A DNA stretch of 64,000 nt, from the NCBI RefSeq assembly GCF_009017275.1, contig NZ_WBZC01000023.1, positions 31,393 through 95,392 on the forward strand. The letters run 5' to 3'. The position numbers and the translations under genes were made by a program. The DNA comes from Alkaliphilus pronyensis. Its GTDB lineage: Bacteria > Bacillota > Clostridia > Peptostreptococcales > Natronincolaceae. Shown piece by piece: positions 37,565-45,916 of this stretch (within the stretch, counting starts at the first letter, position 1; the number at the start of each line of letters is the position of its first letter). Under the pieces are notes generated by a model. That model was not told where the DNA came from and made no database searches. It saw nothing but the letters and a program-made list of their open reading frames with translations.

Positions 37565-37595
37565 AGCTAGTAAAAACCATTTGTTTTTACTAGCT
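37565..37595 (-). terminator. Terminator of the histidine kinase gene
   Basis: AGCTAGTAAAAAC pairs with GTTTTTACTAGCT and is followed on the minus strand by TTTTTTAGT. It lies 35 bases after the kinase stop and separates the two-component genes from the PGA operon. Confidence 0.9.
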
Positions 37596-37629
37596 CTTCT
37601 GACTCTCTATTAAACTTATAAATAATTAC

Positions 37630-39198
37630 CTATGATTCATTTAAAGATGGAAAACACACATAGAAAGTAGTTCCTTTGCCTAACTGACTTTCTACACTTA
37701 TTTTTCCTTGATGCAATTTCACTAATTGTCTCACTATGACTAAACCCAGACCACTGCCTTGATGTTTAGCATTGCTTCTCTGATTTTTACTCCGATAGAA
37801 TCTATCCCAAATTCGTGGAAGCTCCTCACTAGACATACCTATGCCACTATCTTTTATGGTGAGGACCACCTCACTGCGCAGAGTTTCTACTTTAACTATA
37901 ATCTCACCATTTTCTGTAGCATTGATAGCATTTTTTAATAAATTACGAATCACCTGTTCTATTCGGTCTATATCACCCATAATCATTGCTTTTTCTATAT
38001 TCTTCTCAAATAGAACCGATATATTCTTAGCTTGAGCCATAGCTGTTATGGACATTATAAGTCCTTGTGTTATGGATACAAGATCTAAAGGAACTTTTTC
38101 TAGACTAATGCTGCCACTTTCTAAACGGCTTAGTTGTAATATGTCATCTACTAACCTGTTTACATGCAGGGTCTGTGTATAAATAATTTCCAAATACTTA
38201 TCTCGTAAATCTTTGTCTTGAACTATGCCATCCTGAATAGCTTCTACAAAGCCTTGAATAGCTGTCAAAGGTGTGCGAAGTTCATGGGAAATTTCAGCAA
38301 AAAGCTGTGTTCGTTCATCTTCTACCTTTTGATTTTGCTCCTGTATTTTTTGCATCTTTTTTGTTAGTTTATTAAGTTGGTGTGTTAGTGTTTTGACTTC
38401 ATCTAGAGGAGTATCATCTCCCCTTACAAGGTAATTTCCGCTATCTATTCCTGCTATTGAAGTTGCTAATCTAGAAATAGGTTTGGAAATATATAATGCT
38501 TGATAGACAGATATGAAAATAACTATAAGTAGTATAAACAGTCCTCCTACTATGAGAAATAACCGCATCTTGTTTATCGTAGGATCATGCTTCGATGTTT
38601 TAATTTCAAGTAAAATGCCATTTTTAATAGTGTCCTTGTTCTCTCCCATAGGGATAGAAGCGATAAACACAGGATCACCTGTTTCACTGTCATTAGTTTT
38701 TGTGGTCATAGTTTCACCACTAGAAATAATCTTAATAAATCTTTCATCAACTTTGCTACCTGCTACTACTTCTTGTTTTGCAGAAGTGGCAACAATATTA
38801 CCTTCTCCATCAAAAACTGAAATTTTTGCATCAAAGACATCAGATAAAAATGTGAGTAGTCCTTGTTTCTTGTCAATAGTGCTATCATCTTCTCCAGTAG
38901 TTGGAACCAACCACTCCAAATTATCTTGTTCTAATAAAGCAAAATTTACTCTCTTTGCTTTTCGTAGTGCTTCTTGCTCTACTTTATTGTAGGTTATCTC
39001 TTCTACTGTAAAATCAAAAATTCCAATCAATGCAGTAATACAGAGAACAAAACATAATACATTAGCAAATAATATTCTTGTATAAATATTTTTATTGAAC
39101 TGTTTTAATAAGAAAAATTTAAGTAAAACCCAAAACCTTACAAGTTTTGGCGTCAGCTTCTGAAACAGTACTTTTCCTTGTTGTATATATTTATTCAT
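37630..39198 (-). CDS. Sensor histidine kinase with HAMP domain
   Basis: This 522-residue membrane kinase has one helix near 40-60, an extracytoplasmic domain of about 150 residues, and a second helix near 211-231. A HAMP domain (YISKPISRLATSIAG) and a HisKA motif EISHELRTPLTAIQG follow. The N box (NLLKNAINATENG) and G boxes DSGIGMS and GSGLGLVIVRQL complete the ATPase. It has no PAS domain. It follows the response regulator by 3 bases. The class is PhoR/ResE/WalK-like; the signal is unknown. Confidence 0.92.
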   Translation of the reverse strand: MNKYIQQGKVLFQKLTPKLVRFWVLLKFFLLKQFNKNIYTRILFANVLCFVLCITALIGIFDFTVEEITYNKVEQEALRKAKRVNFALLEQDNLEWLVPTTGEDDSTIDKKQGLLTFLSDVFDAKISVFDGEGNIVATSAKQEVVAGSKVDERFIKIISSGETMTTKTNDSETGDPVFIASIPMGENKDTIKNGILLEIKTSKHDPTINKMRLFLIVGGLFILLIVIFISVYQALYISKPISRLATSIAGIDSGNYLVRGDDTPLDEVKTLTHQLNKLTKKMQKIQEQNQKVEDERTQLFAEISHELRTPLTAIQGFVEAIQDGIVQDKDLRDKYLEIIYTQTLHVNRLVDDILQLSRLESGSISLEKVPLDLVSITQGLIMSITAMAQAKNISVLFEKNIEKAMIMGDIDRIEQVIRNLLKNAINATENGEIIVKVETLRSEVVLTIKDSGIGMSSEELPRIWDRFYRSKNQRSNAKHQGSGLGLVIVRQLVKLHQGKISVESQLGKGTTFYVCFPSLNES

Positions 39199-39201
39199 AA
39201 T

Positions 39202-39903
39202 TTACTCCCTTGTTTCTCGAGGCACCATAAATTGATAGCCTACGCCCCAAACTGTCATTACATATTCATGAGATAGTGAATCAAGTTTTTTTCTTAATCT
39301 ACGAATATGAACATCAACTGTTCTCTGATCACCAAAGTAATCGTATCCCCATACGGTAGATAGAAGATTTTCTCTAGAAAAAGTACGCAAGGGATTTTGA
39401 GCAAGATAGACTAATAAGTCAAACTCTTTTGGTGTGAGGGCTATTTCCTTGCCATTTGCCAATACTTTTCTAATATCAGTCATAATTTCTAGTTCTGGAT
39501 ATTTTAAATTACCATTGGTTAAAGCCTCAGATACTTTTGTTCTACGCAAAACAGCTTTAATTCTGGCTACCAACTCCCTAGGACTAAAAGGTTTAGAAAC
39601 ATAATCATCTGCACCCATTTCGAGCCCCAAGACTCGGTCTGCTTCTTCTCCTTTAGCGGTCAGCATAATAATGGGAACCATACGTATATCCCTTAAAAGT
39701 CGACATAGAGTAAGTCCATCTTTACCTGGAAGCATAATATCCATTATTATTACATCTGGATTTTCCCTGTTAAAGGCGGATAATACAAGGTCTCCATTGT
39801 TTATTCCTACAGCTTCAAACCCTTCCCTTTCACTATATAATTTAACTAGTTCCAATATGTTTGGATCATCGTCTACAACTAAAACTTTTCCTAGATACTT
39901 CAA
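39202..39903 (-). CDS. OmpR/PhoB-family response regulator
   Basis: This 233-residue regulator has a receiver domain (VLVVDDDPN, phospho-acceptor Asp in IIMDIMLPG, Lys in YVSKPF). A winged-helix output domain ends in RTVDVHIRRLRKKLD and GVGYQF. The TTG at 39903 is preferred because GGAGGTG lies six bases upstream. TTAACA repeats spaced 10-21 bp about 280 bp upstream (40180-40216) resemble boxes bound by this regulator class. Confidence 0.92.
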   Translation of the reverse strand: MKYLGKVLVVDDDPNILELVKLYSEREGFEAVGINNGDLVLSAFNRENPDVIIMDIMLPGKDGLTLCRLLRDIRMVPIIMLTAKGEEADRVLGLEMGADDYVSKPFSPRELVARIKAVLRRTKVSEALTNGNLKYPELEIMTDIRKVLANGKEIALTPKEFDLLVYLAQNPLRTFSRENLLSTVWGYDYFGDQRTVDVHIRRLRKKLDSLSHEYVMTVWGVGYQFMVPRETRE

Positions 39904-40179
39904 TACTATCACCTCCATTAAATCTTTATAATATTGAGTTTAGGAGTTCACTTAAGGATTTATACCATCCTTAAAATGTACCTTTTTTATTATATCATTA
40001 GCACCAATACTATACTAGTACTGGGATTTTCAAACAAACCTTCCCAATTCTAATTGATTATGTGAATTTTAATTTTCTAACATATCTTAGAAACTATTGA
40101 TATAAAAGGGTTTCATCCCTATCATCAAGAAAAATTTGTTCAAAAAAAGAAGATATATATTTTATCATGCAATAAACCC

Positions 40180-40216
40180 TTAACAAATGTTAACAGTTTG
40201 GTAATAAATGTTAACA
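40180..40216 (+). promoter_or_regulatory. TTAACA direct repeats resembling a Pho-type box
   Basis: TTAACA occurs at 40180-40185, 40190-40195 and 40211-40216, the latter two as AAATGTTAACA exactly 21 bp apart. Firmicutes PhoP boxes are TTAACA-like repeats with about 11-bp spacing. TAATAT follows directly (-10-like). The site lies divergent from the response regulator gene. Confidence 0.5.
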
Positions 40217-40219
40217 TAA

Positions 40220-40373
40220 TATGGAAAGTTGAGAGAGAAAAAAATGGAGAGAGGTAACAGTCATGTCTACAGTTTAAAATAACCAATTGTTAAATGTAAT
40301 AGAAAAAAAGGCGGTGTATATGATAAAATGTAACAGTAAGATCTTGAGTTTGAAAGCAAAACAGGAGTAAAAC
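40220..40373 (+). other. Gene-poor transcript candidate downstream of the TTAACA repeats
   Basis: Only very short ORFs are present, though one has a plausible ribosome site (GGCGGTG before an ATG at 40320, giving a 16-residue peptide ending at 40370). A strong hairpin at 40374 follows. This could be a small regulatory RNA, a mini-ORF or the remnant of a deleted gene. Confidence 0.35.
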
Positions 40374-40412
40374 AAGCCCTAAACCATTTCAATTAATGGG
40401 TTTTAGGGCTTT
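40374..40412. terminator. Hairpin terminator between the two-component genes and the 40450 gene
   Basis: AAGCCCTAAA pairs with TTTAGGGCTT around CCATT/AATGG inner arms. It can serve the minus-strand gene ending at 40450 and any plus-strand transcript from 40220; the plus side has TTTGATATTTTT after it. Confidence 0.65.
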
Positions 40413-40449
40413 GATATTTTTCATTTTGATGTAGTGAATTAGAAACGCA

Positions 40450-41025
40450 TTAGAAACGCAGGGACGGTTCTTTTGTTTCATTATCTCTGAAAACTGTCCC
40501 ATGTTCGTACAAATCAAACCTCTGTTCAAGCTTTCTCTCTAAGTCCCTTTTATTAAAATGAAGATAATAGTAGGTTGCGAGGGGTACATTATGATCTACT
40601 AGAAGACTAGGCCTTAAGCTAATTTCTAAAATCACATATCTCCCATATCCTCTAGAGTTTTCTATCATCTTTTTTAGCATTTCATTAAAACTCTTCAACT
40701 TTACTAACATATCTACATCTCCATTTTTCAGTTTTTCTTTTTGATCATAATCTACAACAAGATTCCAATAAAACTCCCCAAGAAAGTCTAGATTTCTCTG
40801 AGTACTTGCATATCCACTCAAAGTACTAGCCTTTTCAATTAAAGTATTAAAATATTCTTCATCAAATAAGTCTCTTTCAAGAACTTGAATGATTTCTTGT
40901 GTATTACGTTCCATTACTTGTAAGGTATAAAAATTAATAACACCGATTTGTTGATTTTTATTGTTTATGTACAACACTACTATGAACATAAGTAAAACAA
41001 TAACAAAGGTTTTTTTAATAGCCAT
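40450..41025 (-). CDS. Hypothetical membrane-anchored protein
   Basis: This protein of about 191 residues starts at the ATG at 41025 (GAGGAGATATTTGAT upstream). It has one N-terminal membrane helix (TFVIVLLMFIVVLYIN) and a helical, charged outer domain. No known family is recognised. The last codons (ETKEPSLRF then stop) are encoded by a copy of the GGGACGGTTCTT repeat, so the original C terminus has been replaced or extended by that element. Confidence 0.6.
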   Translation of the reverse strand: MAIKKTFVIVLLMFIVVLYINNKNQQIGVINFYTLQVMERNTQEIIQVLERDLFDEEYFNTLIEKASTLSGYASTQRNLDFLGEFYWNLVVDYDQKEKLKNGDVDMLVKLKSFNEMLKKMIENSRGYGRYVILEISLRPSLLVDHNVPLATYYYLHFNKRDLERKLEQRFDLYEHGTVFRDNETKEPSLRF

Positions 41026-41188
41026 ATCAAATATCTCCTCATAATACATTATAAAAATTAACAAATGGAAAAACTGTTTCAAGTAGTTGACTAAGCTTTA
41101 TGCAAAACTTTGCTATGCTTTAAGATAAACATAGCTTTTTGAAAACGGAGGCTCTATTCTTGAAGTGTATAATCGTCCCTTAGTTTCA

Positions 41189-41596
41189 CTATTTCTTTTG
41201 AATAACTCCATCTATAAAATCAATGTATAGATATACTCCATTATCACTTTCAACTAACCAATACAAGTGTTTTGTTATATCCCTGTCTTCAGTAAATGAA
41301 GTATATACAATGAGTGTTATATTTATTACATTTACACCTTCGCTCTGGGCTATTAATAAAGCTTGTTCTTTGTTAACTCCTTTACTTTCATGTACTTCAT
41401 AGATTCCATTTCTATAAACATAAAGAATGTACTTAAGCTCTCTTGTATCTTTATCCCTTCCAATAAAGGTATAATTCTTTGCATATTTTTCTTCCTCTAT
41501 AACATCAACATTATAGCTTTCACTAACAAACTCTTCATTTGCCTTATTAAAATATAAAGTCATTAATATAAAACTTGATATTACTATAATATGCAA
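41189..41596 (-). CDS. Hypothetical membrane-anchored protein, PepSY-like C terminus
   Basis: This protein of about 135 residues has a hydrophobic N terminus. Its body is roughly two alpha/beta units; the C-terminal YWLVESDNGVYLYIDFIDGVI resembles PepSY-type (YpmB-like) domains. Only a TTG start is available at 41596, and upstream hydrophobic codons continue in another frame (ATG at 41592 region), so the N terminus may be frameshifted. A truncated copy lies at 30315-30556. Function unknown. Confidence 0.5.
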   Translation of the reverse strand: MHIIVISSFILMTLYFNKANEEFVSESYNVDVIEEEKYAKNYTFIGRDKDTRELKYILYVYRNGIYEVHESKGVNKEQALLIAQSEGVNVINITLIVYTSFTEDRDITKHLYWLVESDNGVYLYIDFIDGVIQKK

Positions 41597-41757
41597 GCAC
41601 CATAATTAGAATAATAAAGGTTATGATTATAAAAACTATTTTTGATTTTTTAATTATTACACTCCATTATTAATTAGATTCTTGGCAGTAATCTATCACT
41701 ATTCATTATAAAGGTGTTAAACGATACGAGTTATAAGAAAAGTACCTGTGTTTCTTC

Positions 41758-42123
41758 CTAACATTCTTTATTACTACATTTTGTAGAAAACCATAATTTC
41801 TTTCCTCCACATTTGCATATATGCTCTGCTTCTTGTTCAGAAAGCCATTTCTCCACTCCTATTTCATTAACTTTAAGCATGTTTTTATATGCCAAATGAT
41901 GGTGCTTCACACCAGAATTGTAGAAATCCTTTAATTCACTACATGGAAATTCTTCACATTCTCCACAATGAAGAAAACCTTTACTCTTACAACATTCAAT
42001 AGTCGGGCAGTCACTAACAAGCACCTTTTCATTTCTACATCCTTTACAATTAAGATTTTCTTTGTAATTCCTACAGCCTCCACAATATAATCCACAATAG
42101 GATAGCTTTTCATGCTTCTCCAT
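41758..42123 (-). CDS. Cysteine-rich DUF3795-type protein
   Basis: This 121-residue protein contains about 17 cysteines, starting CGLYCGGCRNYKENLNCKGC and ending CKCGGKKLWFSTKCSNKEC. The layout matches DUF3795, a common clostridial family probably binding zinc or iron-sulfur clusters. No function is known. It has a GGGATCATT leader and lies alone between small hypothetical genes. Confidence 0.75.
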   Translation of the reverse strand: MEKHEKLSYCGLYCGGCRNYKENLNCKGCRNEKVLVSDCPTIECCKSKGFLHCGECEEFPCSELKDFYNSGVKHHHLAYKNMLKVNEIGVEKWLSEQEAEHICKCGGKKLWFSTKCSNKEC

Positions 42124-42187
42124 AATGATCCCTTCTTCCTTCTATATTATTATTCTATAGCCAGTTTAGCAAGCCCTGATCGGATCA

Positions 42188-42453
42188 GCGGAACGCAGGG
42201 ACGGTTCTTGCGTTTCATTACGGAACACGGGGACGGTTCTTGCGTTTCATTATCTCCTGTTTTAAAACCTATCTAATAGCTTACTGTACTTTACAGGAAA
42301 AATATCAGTTTCACTATTTTCTCTTACTACTAGTGATTTAGAAAAACCTCATAGTTCTTTTGTCTATGCCTTAAAGGCAAAGTCTGCTTTATACAGACTT
42401 TGTAATTTCTAATTTATTATAAGATATTAGCAATGCGAAACAAAAGAACCGTC
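42188..42453. repeat. MITE-like element, copy 1 (GGGACGGTTCTT family)
   Basis: It begins with two GGGACGGTTCTTGCGTTTC motifs (42199 and 42223) and ends with the inverted motif GCGAAACAAAAGAACCGTC. The 211 bases 42243-42453 are repeated at 43397-43607 with only two mismatches seen and no gaps. Inside is a perfect AAAGTCTG/CAGACTTT hairpin. It has no ORF and a terminal inverted repeat, as in a non-autonomous mobile element. Confidence 0.75.
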
Positions 42454-42483
42454 AGACTGCGTTTCACCTGCGTTTCTTCAAAA

Positions 42484-42660
42484 ATTTATGTAGATTCACA
42501 TGGACAAAGTGAAGTAGCATTTGCTTTTTGCCATCTATTGGGTCTAAAACTTATGCCAAAATTGAAAGCTATTTATAAGCAAAAACTTTATCGCTCTGAT
42601 GCTGGCATGGGATATTTCTAACCAAATTTGAAACTAATTAGTATAGATAAATAATAATCA
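42484..42660 (+). pseudogene. Remnant of a Tn3-family transposase
   Basis: Residues [20 protein letters not shown] followed by [16 protein letters not shown] match the conserved DDE-domain segment of Tn3-type transposases (DxHGQSE, LLG, P+lK, LYR). The frame then breaks, and NLKLISID-like codons resume in another frame. The open stretch begins inside the MITE-like element, so only about 45 codons are from the transposase. It is not functional. Confidence 0.7.
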
Positions 42661-42778
42661 AGGTTTTAAAATAAGCTAAAAATGACACTTTGTATACTAT
42701 GTTTACTATAGTTTTGGGTAGTATAGTTAAGTCGGAAATGTTGGCGGTGCCCCATATATATCCTAAAGATTATACTGA

Positions 42779-43288
42779 CTATTGTATTCTTTTTATTTTA
42801 TATAAGGCCATCATAAATTCTTCATTACCCTCACATACAAATAAATCATCATCCATTAAAAAAACTAGATAGCCAATCTTCAAATTGTTTTCGTCTCTTA
42901 TAGTATATCTATAGCCTTCACTATACTTTGAAAAAAAAGCTTCTTTTAAAAAATTAGCATCAACATAACCTTCAATAAGTGTATCGATTACTTCCTTTTT
43001 TATATAAATAAGATTCGACCAATTCAAAGACTTGCTTCCCTTAGATGAAAAAACGCTATCTTTTGGATGTATTATTGTGAATTTGTCATCTTCTATTATA
43101 TACTTTATTCCTAAATTTGATTTTTCCTCTGCTTCAAATGTATTAGATGAAATTGAACTTAAGTATATAAGTTTATCAAATTCATATTCTCCATAAATTA
43201 ATTGTTCAACTGAACTGTTAGCATTATTGCATCCAACAAATAACATTGTAATTAATAAAATTAAATTAAACAGACTTAACTTTTTCAT
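42779..43288 (-). CDS. Putative lipoprotein, function unknown
   Basis: This 169-residue protein starts at the ATG at 43288 (GGAGGG four bases upstream) and has a signal peptide with lipobox LFVGC at Cys20. The mature part is about 150 residues, predicted mostly beta. I do not recognise its family. It lies between the two MITE-like copies. Confidence 0.7.
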   Translation of the reverse strand: MKKLSLFNLILLITMLFVGCNNANSSVEQLIYGEYEFDKLIYLSSISSNTFEAEEKSNLGIKYIIEDDKFTIIHPKDSVFSSKGSKSLNWSNLIYIKKEVIDTLIEGYVDANFLKEAFFSKYSEGYRYTIRDENNLKIGYLVFLMDDDLFVCEGNEEFMMALYKIKRIQ

Positions 43289-43361
43289 GTTTCCCTCCAT
43301 ACTTGATATAATTGAGGGAATGCCTTCAATTATATCAAGAAAAATATTATTACGTAACGCA

Positions 43362-43627
43362 GGTACGGAACGTACGGAACGCAGGGACGGTTCTTACGTT
43401 TCATTATCTCCTGTTTTAAAACCTCTCTAATAGCTTACTGTACTTTACAGGAAAAATATCAGTTTCACTATTTTCTCTTACTACTAGTGATTTAGAAAAA
43501 CCTCATAGTTCTTTTGTCTATGCCTTAAAGGCAAAGTCTGCTTTATACAGACTTTGTAATTTCTAATTTATTATAAAATATTAGCAATGCGAAACAAAAG
43601 AACCGTCCCTGCGTTTCCCTGCGTTTC
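43362..43627. repeat. MITE-like element, copy 2 (GGGACGGTTCTT family)
   Basis: It starts with CGGAACGCAGGGACGGTTCTTACGTTTC and ends GAAACAAAAGAACCGTCCCTGCGTTTCC, giving complete inverted ends. Bases 43397-43607 duplicate copy 1. Its right end stops 2 bases before the stop codon of the 43629 gene. Confidence 0.78.
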
Positions 43628-43628
43628 T

Positions 43629-44105
43629 TTACTCGGCTGTTTTATTTACAAAATCAACTTTATATTGCCATTCACCGTATTTTTTCTCGTTGTCAGTAAT
43701 CGTTCCTTCTGTGAGGGTAATACGTAGAACGATTGAGTCTGGACTTTCCTCATTGCCGTGATCATCGAACCAAGCGAAGTATTTTTTCATCTTCCCTCTG
43801 ATCTCCGCATTCTTCTCCTCCTTAACCCAGCCAAGATTCTCAGCTGTACCCTGAGCTGCAAACAAGTCTAATCCACAGATGGAAACCTCATTGTTCTTCT
43901 CAATTTCCATAGTTTTGTTTTTCCACGACGATGAAGAAACAAAAAATACGCCATCTTCATAATATCCGTTAACCATGCGTACTGCAGGGCGAGGATTGTT
44001 GTCGGCGTTGGGCGATAATGATATTGTTGCAAGGGCAATAAGATTATCTTTACCGTTCCCACAAAATTCCTCCATAAGTTTGATTGCATAATGATACTTA
44101 TTCAT
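43629..44105 (-). CDS. Pyridoxamine 5'-phosphate oxidase-like flavin protein
   Basis: This 158-residue protein has the split-barrel FMN-binding fold of the PNPOx-like group: NNPRPAVRMVNGYYEDGVFFVSS, KNKTMEIEKNNEVSICG and AQGTAENL. The ATG at 44105 follows GGAGGAAG at a suitable distance. Members are general flavin reductases or stress-linked oxidases; the substrate is not predictable. Confidence 0.8.
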   Translation of the reverse strand: MNKYHYAIKLMEEFCGNGKDNLIALATISLSPNADNNPRPAVRMVNGYYEDGVFFVSSSSWKNKTMEIEKNNEVSICGLDLFAAQGTAENLGWVKEEKNAEIRGKMKKYFAWFDDHGNEESPDSIVLRITLTEGTITDNEKKYGEWQYKVDFVNKTAE

Positions 44106-44173
44106 TTTCAACTTCCTCCATTCAAATATATTCTATTATAATTCAGACACTTTTGTAAATATGAGGTAATTAT

Positions 44174-45316
44174 TTATTTTCTTAACTTGTACAGCACTTC
44201 TTTATCAAGCCATGTTTCAATATCCTTGCTGATACTTAATATTGAATCATCCAAAGGTAGGCGTATACCCTCACAACCCTTCTGACAAGGTTCATTACTA
44301 AGCTTTCTATCACAGCCATATCCCTTTGCAATTTTTTCCTGTAAAGATAACTGAAATTTTTCAATAACATCGACATATTTATCTGTTTTTTTGGCTCTTA
44401 CAACTAAACAATAACCATATCTTGTAGATAAAGCAAACCCCCATGTTCTACGCTGATACATATCTCGTGAGGATAAGTCTCGCTTGCTATTCTTTATATA
44501 TGAATAAGCAAAATGAATTTCAAATGTTGATATAATAGTCGAGCAAGTCATTCCCATACCTATATGATGTCGATGTAAATCTAATGCAAGTTTTTGAACT
44601 TTTTCAGGTAGCGGATGTAAAAAATCTTTTAAGACATCAATTACGTCTGTATCTTCTACTTTCATTAACCTGTAATCGCACCGTAAAAGATTATCACGAT
44701 TATTGTCATTCATATACCTTTTAACTCGCAGTTCTATATCCGCAATTGACATGGCTTTTAACCCCTTTAGTAGGAGAGGGGCATTGGGATATGATACTTC
44801 TAAAAATTTTAACTCAGAAATATTAATCCTCTTTGCTTCTAAATCAATGCCAGTAAAAACAAAGCCACAGAGAGCTAGAAAACGCAAACATTCAGTTAGC
44901 TTAGAAGCAGGATTCTTAGGCTTCTTTTTATTTCCTTTTTCATCTATTGTGGCTGTAAATGAAGGTAGTTTAGTTATTAATAACCTATCGCCGCTTTCAG
45001 ACAGCTTACTATGGTAACCTATATCAGATAATAGGTCAGTAATACAATATAAAAACGGATAGTCAGTAGCACTCTTGGGATTCTTTTTTAGTTTAAAGTA
45101 TAAATGTCCGTCAGAGATTAGGCGGTCGCAAAATAAATGTAAAAAATCTCTGTAGGCAATAACACCCCTTCGTACATCTTTTTGACTTGCAATGTTTTTA
45201 AACACTGGTTTCAACTCGTAAGTCTCAGGTATATTGGCTGGTATTAAGTTTTTTATGTATTTAGCGATTTCACTGATGGATTGCTGCGTTACTGGACCGT
45301 CGTGATGTGTACTCAT
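44174..45316 (-). CDS. Hypothetical protein (380 aa)
   Basis: A soluble 380-residue protein with AAAGGAG before its ATG. I do not recognise the family. Visible features are a lysine-rich stretch near 120-130 (KGNKKKPKNPASK), HRHHIGMGMTCST near residue 257, and a Cys cluster GCDRKLSNEPCQKGCEG near 340. The length, normal codon use and good ribosome site make it a real gene. A perfect palindrome AGGCAATTGCCT lies upstream at 45420. Confidence 0.65.
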   Translation of the reverse strand: MSTHHDGPVTQQSISEIAKYIKNLIPANIPETYELKPVFKNIASQKDVRRGVIAYRDFLHLFCDRLISDGHLYFKLKKNPKSATDYPFLYCITDLLSDIGYHSKLSESGDRLLITKLPSFTATIDEKGNKKKPKNPASKLTECLRFLALCGFVFTGIDLEAKRINISELKFLEVSYPNAPLLLKGLKAMSIADIELRVKRYMNDNNRDNLLRCDYRLMKVEDTDVIDVLKDFLHPLPEKVQKLALDLHRHHIGMGMTCSTIISTFEIHFAYSYIKNSKRDLSSRDMYQRRTWGFALSTRYGYCLVVRAKKTDKYVDVIEKFQLSLQEKIAKGYGCDRKLSNEPCQKGCEGIRLPLDDSILSISKDIETWLDKEVLYKLRK

Positions 45317-45523
45317 TTTTTCACTCCTTTGGTTTTTATCATTATACTGTTTCTAATGGGACAACAGTATGTCATATTTGATAATAAAAAGCAAGTACTT
45401 TCTGTAGTGATATGTGATAAGGCAATTGCCTAATTATATATCTTTTCTTGTAAGAACGGGGGGACGGCAGACAATTTATTCACTAAAATATTTAGAAATA
45501 TTTCATAATCAAATTATTTTATA

Positions 45524-45553
45524 TTGACATTACTGTTTGTCGCACAGTATAAT
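45524..45553 (+). promoter_or_regulatory. Promoter and palindromic operator of the PadR-HAAS operon
   Basis: TTGACA (45524-45529) and TATAAT (45548-45553) are both consensus and 18 bp apart. Between them lies a perfect inverted repeat TACTGT-N7-ACAGTA (45531-45549), which would be covered by a dimeric repressor. Autoregulation by the PadR protein encoded next is the natural reading. Confidence 0.8.
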
Positions 45554-45584
45554 GTTATTAAAGGAGGTGTTTATTATATTAGAG

Positions 45585-45914
45585 ATGAACTCAATTATTC
45601 AAAATATACAGCAAGAGATGAGGCGTGGAACCTTAGTTCTTGCAGTTCTTACTCAGATGGATGAGCCTCAGTACGGTTACTCCCTTATACAAGCCCTCAG
45701 CAGACAGGGAATTGATGTTGAGCAAAATACCCTTTACCCTCTTATGCGTAGAATAGAAAAACAAGGACTTTTGGAATCAGTTTGGCAAATTGAAGGCAAT
45801 CGTCCTAGAAGATATTATAAAATAAGTGAACTAGGTATTAAGGTAAGGGCAGAACTAATAAAGGAATGGAATAATCTTAGATCAAGCATGACAAATTTAA
45901 TTGGAGGTGTGTAA
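45585..45914 (+). CDS. PadR-family transcriptional regulator
   Basis: This 109-residue winged-helix protein has the PadR core: MRRGTLVLAVLTQ, YGYSLIQALSRQG, NTLYPLMRRIEKQGLLES and RPRRYYKISELG. The ATG at 45585 is chosen; the AAGGAGGTG is 15 bases away, so a non-ATG start a few codons earlier is possible. It pairs with the membrane gene that follows, a standard PadR-HAAS module. Confidence 0.92.
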   Translation: MNSIIQNIQQEMRRGTLVLAVLTQMDEPQYGYSLIQALSRQGIDVEQNTLYPLMRRIEKQGLLESVWQIEGNRPRRYYKISELGIKVRAELIKEWNNLRSSMTNLIGGV

Positions 45915-45916
45915 AA

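Noticed and set aside
38513..38992. 159-codon plus-strand ORF inside the histidine kinase
   Set aside because: Shadow of the kinase's extracellular region with a serine-rich antisense composition; no start signals.
42433..42621. 62-residue plus-strand ORF as an intact gene
   Set aside because: The first third is the MITE-like repeat and the rest a broken Tn3 transposase segment, so it is a chance fusion.
45420..45432. AGGCAATTGCCT palindrome as a firm operator
   Set aside because: It is a single short palindrome with no second copy or promoter context; kept only as a note with the 44174 gene.
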